DNA of 6,170 bases, taken from positions 1 to 6,170 of the forward strand of contig JABJCZ010000107.1 in NCBI GenBank assembly GCA_018668475.1. Reading direction: 5' to 3'. The notes beneath the pieces are model-generated. The model saw only the letters and a list, made by a program, of their open reading frames with translations. It did no database searches and was not told where the DNA came from. The stretch comes from Alphaproteobacteria bacterium (GTDB taxonomy: Bacteria; Pseudomonadota; Alphaproteobacteria; UBA828). Positions 6,116 to 6,170 of this stretch are shown piece after piece (positions within the stretch are counted from its first letter, which is position 1; each line of letters starts with the position of its first letter). The position numbers were made by a program, and so were the translations under genes.

Positions 6116-6170
6116 CTAGTAACTGCGCGGCAGGTCAAGAACCCGCTCGGCAATATAGTTGAGGATCATC
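6116..6170 (-). CDS. C-terminal end of an upstream gene (5' end outside window), unidentified
   Basis: On the minus strand a frame enters from the right edge and reads MILNYIAERVLDLPRSY before a TAG at 6118-6116. An ATG happens to lie at 6169-6167, but 17 codons is too short for a likely complete gene, so this is probably the tail of a longer protein. It ends 13 bp before the radical SAM start, which suggests co-transcription and possibly translational coupling, and would explain the weak ribosome binding site of the radical SAM gene. The family cannot be recognised from so few residues. Confidence 0.4.
   Translation of the reverse strand, partial: MILNYIAERVLDLPRSY

Noticed and set aside
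6103..6153. TTG start at 6153 for the radical SAM protein
   Set aside because: The added residues do not fit the family N-terminus and overlap the tail of the preceding frame. The ATG at 6102 places MPLWRPPSEG near the N-terminus, as I remember it for this family.

Overview
This is a GC-rich window with ordinary bacterial gene density. Codon use and gene families look proteobacterial, most likely an alphaproteobacterium, although nothing here fixes the taxon. I see no rRNA, tRNA, CRISPR array, transposase or phage gene. No obviously new system is present; the window holds a small metabolic cluster and a few local oddities.

Layout. Positions 2-232 (+) are the last 76 codons of a DUF899 (thioredoxin-like) protein. 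It converges on a complete short-chain dehydrogenase/reductase (SDR) at 283-1047 (-). A 108-bp divergent spacer carrying a 9-bp direct repeat separates the SDR from a probable two-gene operon on the + strand: a GMC-family FAD oxidoreductase (1156-2751, GTG start) and an HSL-type alpha/beta hydrolase (2812-3774). A short hairpin followed by a T-run (3789-3815) probably ends that operon, and a perfect 12-bp inverted repeat lies at 3864-3908.

On the minus strand, 4841-4032 encodes a protein with two peptidoglycan-binding-like repeats. Its reading frame stays open for 38 more codons after the TAG stop, down to a second TAG at 3915-3917. This suggests either a recent C-terminal nonsense change or readthrough. 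Upstream of it is an AT-rich gene-free stretch (about 4860-5060, within the 4842-5214 spacer). Next comes a radical SAM protein (6102-5215, minus) whose cluster motif is CX4CX2C. At the right edge the tail of another minus-strand reading frame ends 13 bp before the radical SAM start, so those two are probably co-transcribed.

How the genes may work together (inference): the hydrolase could release an alcohol or acid from an ester, the GMC enzyme could oxidise an alcohol to an aldehyde or ketone, and the divergent SDR could act on a carbonyl or alcohol in the same route. The substrates cannot be read from the sequence. The DUF899, peptidoglycan-binding-like and radical SAM genes show no clear functional link to that cluster.
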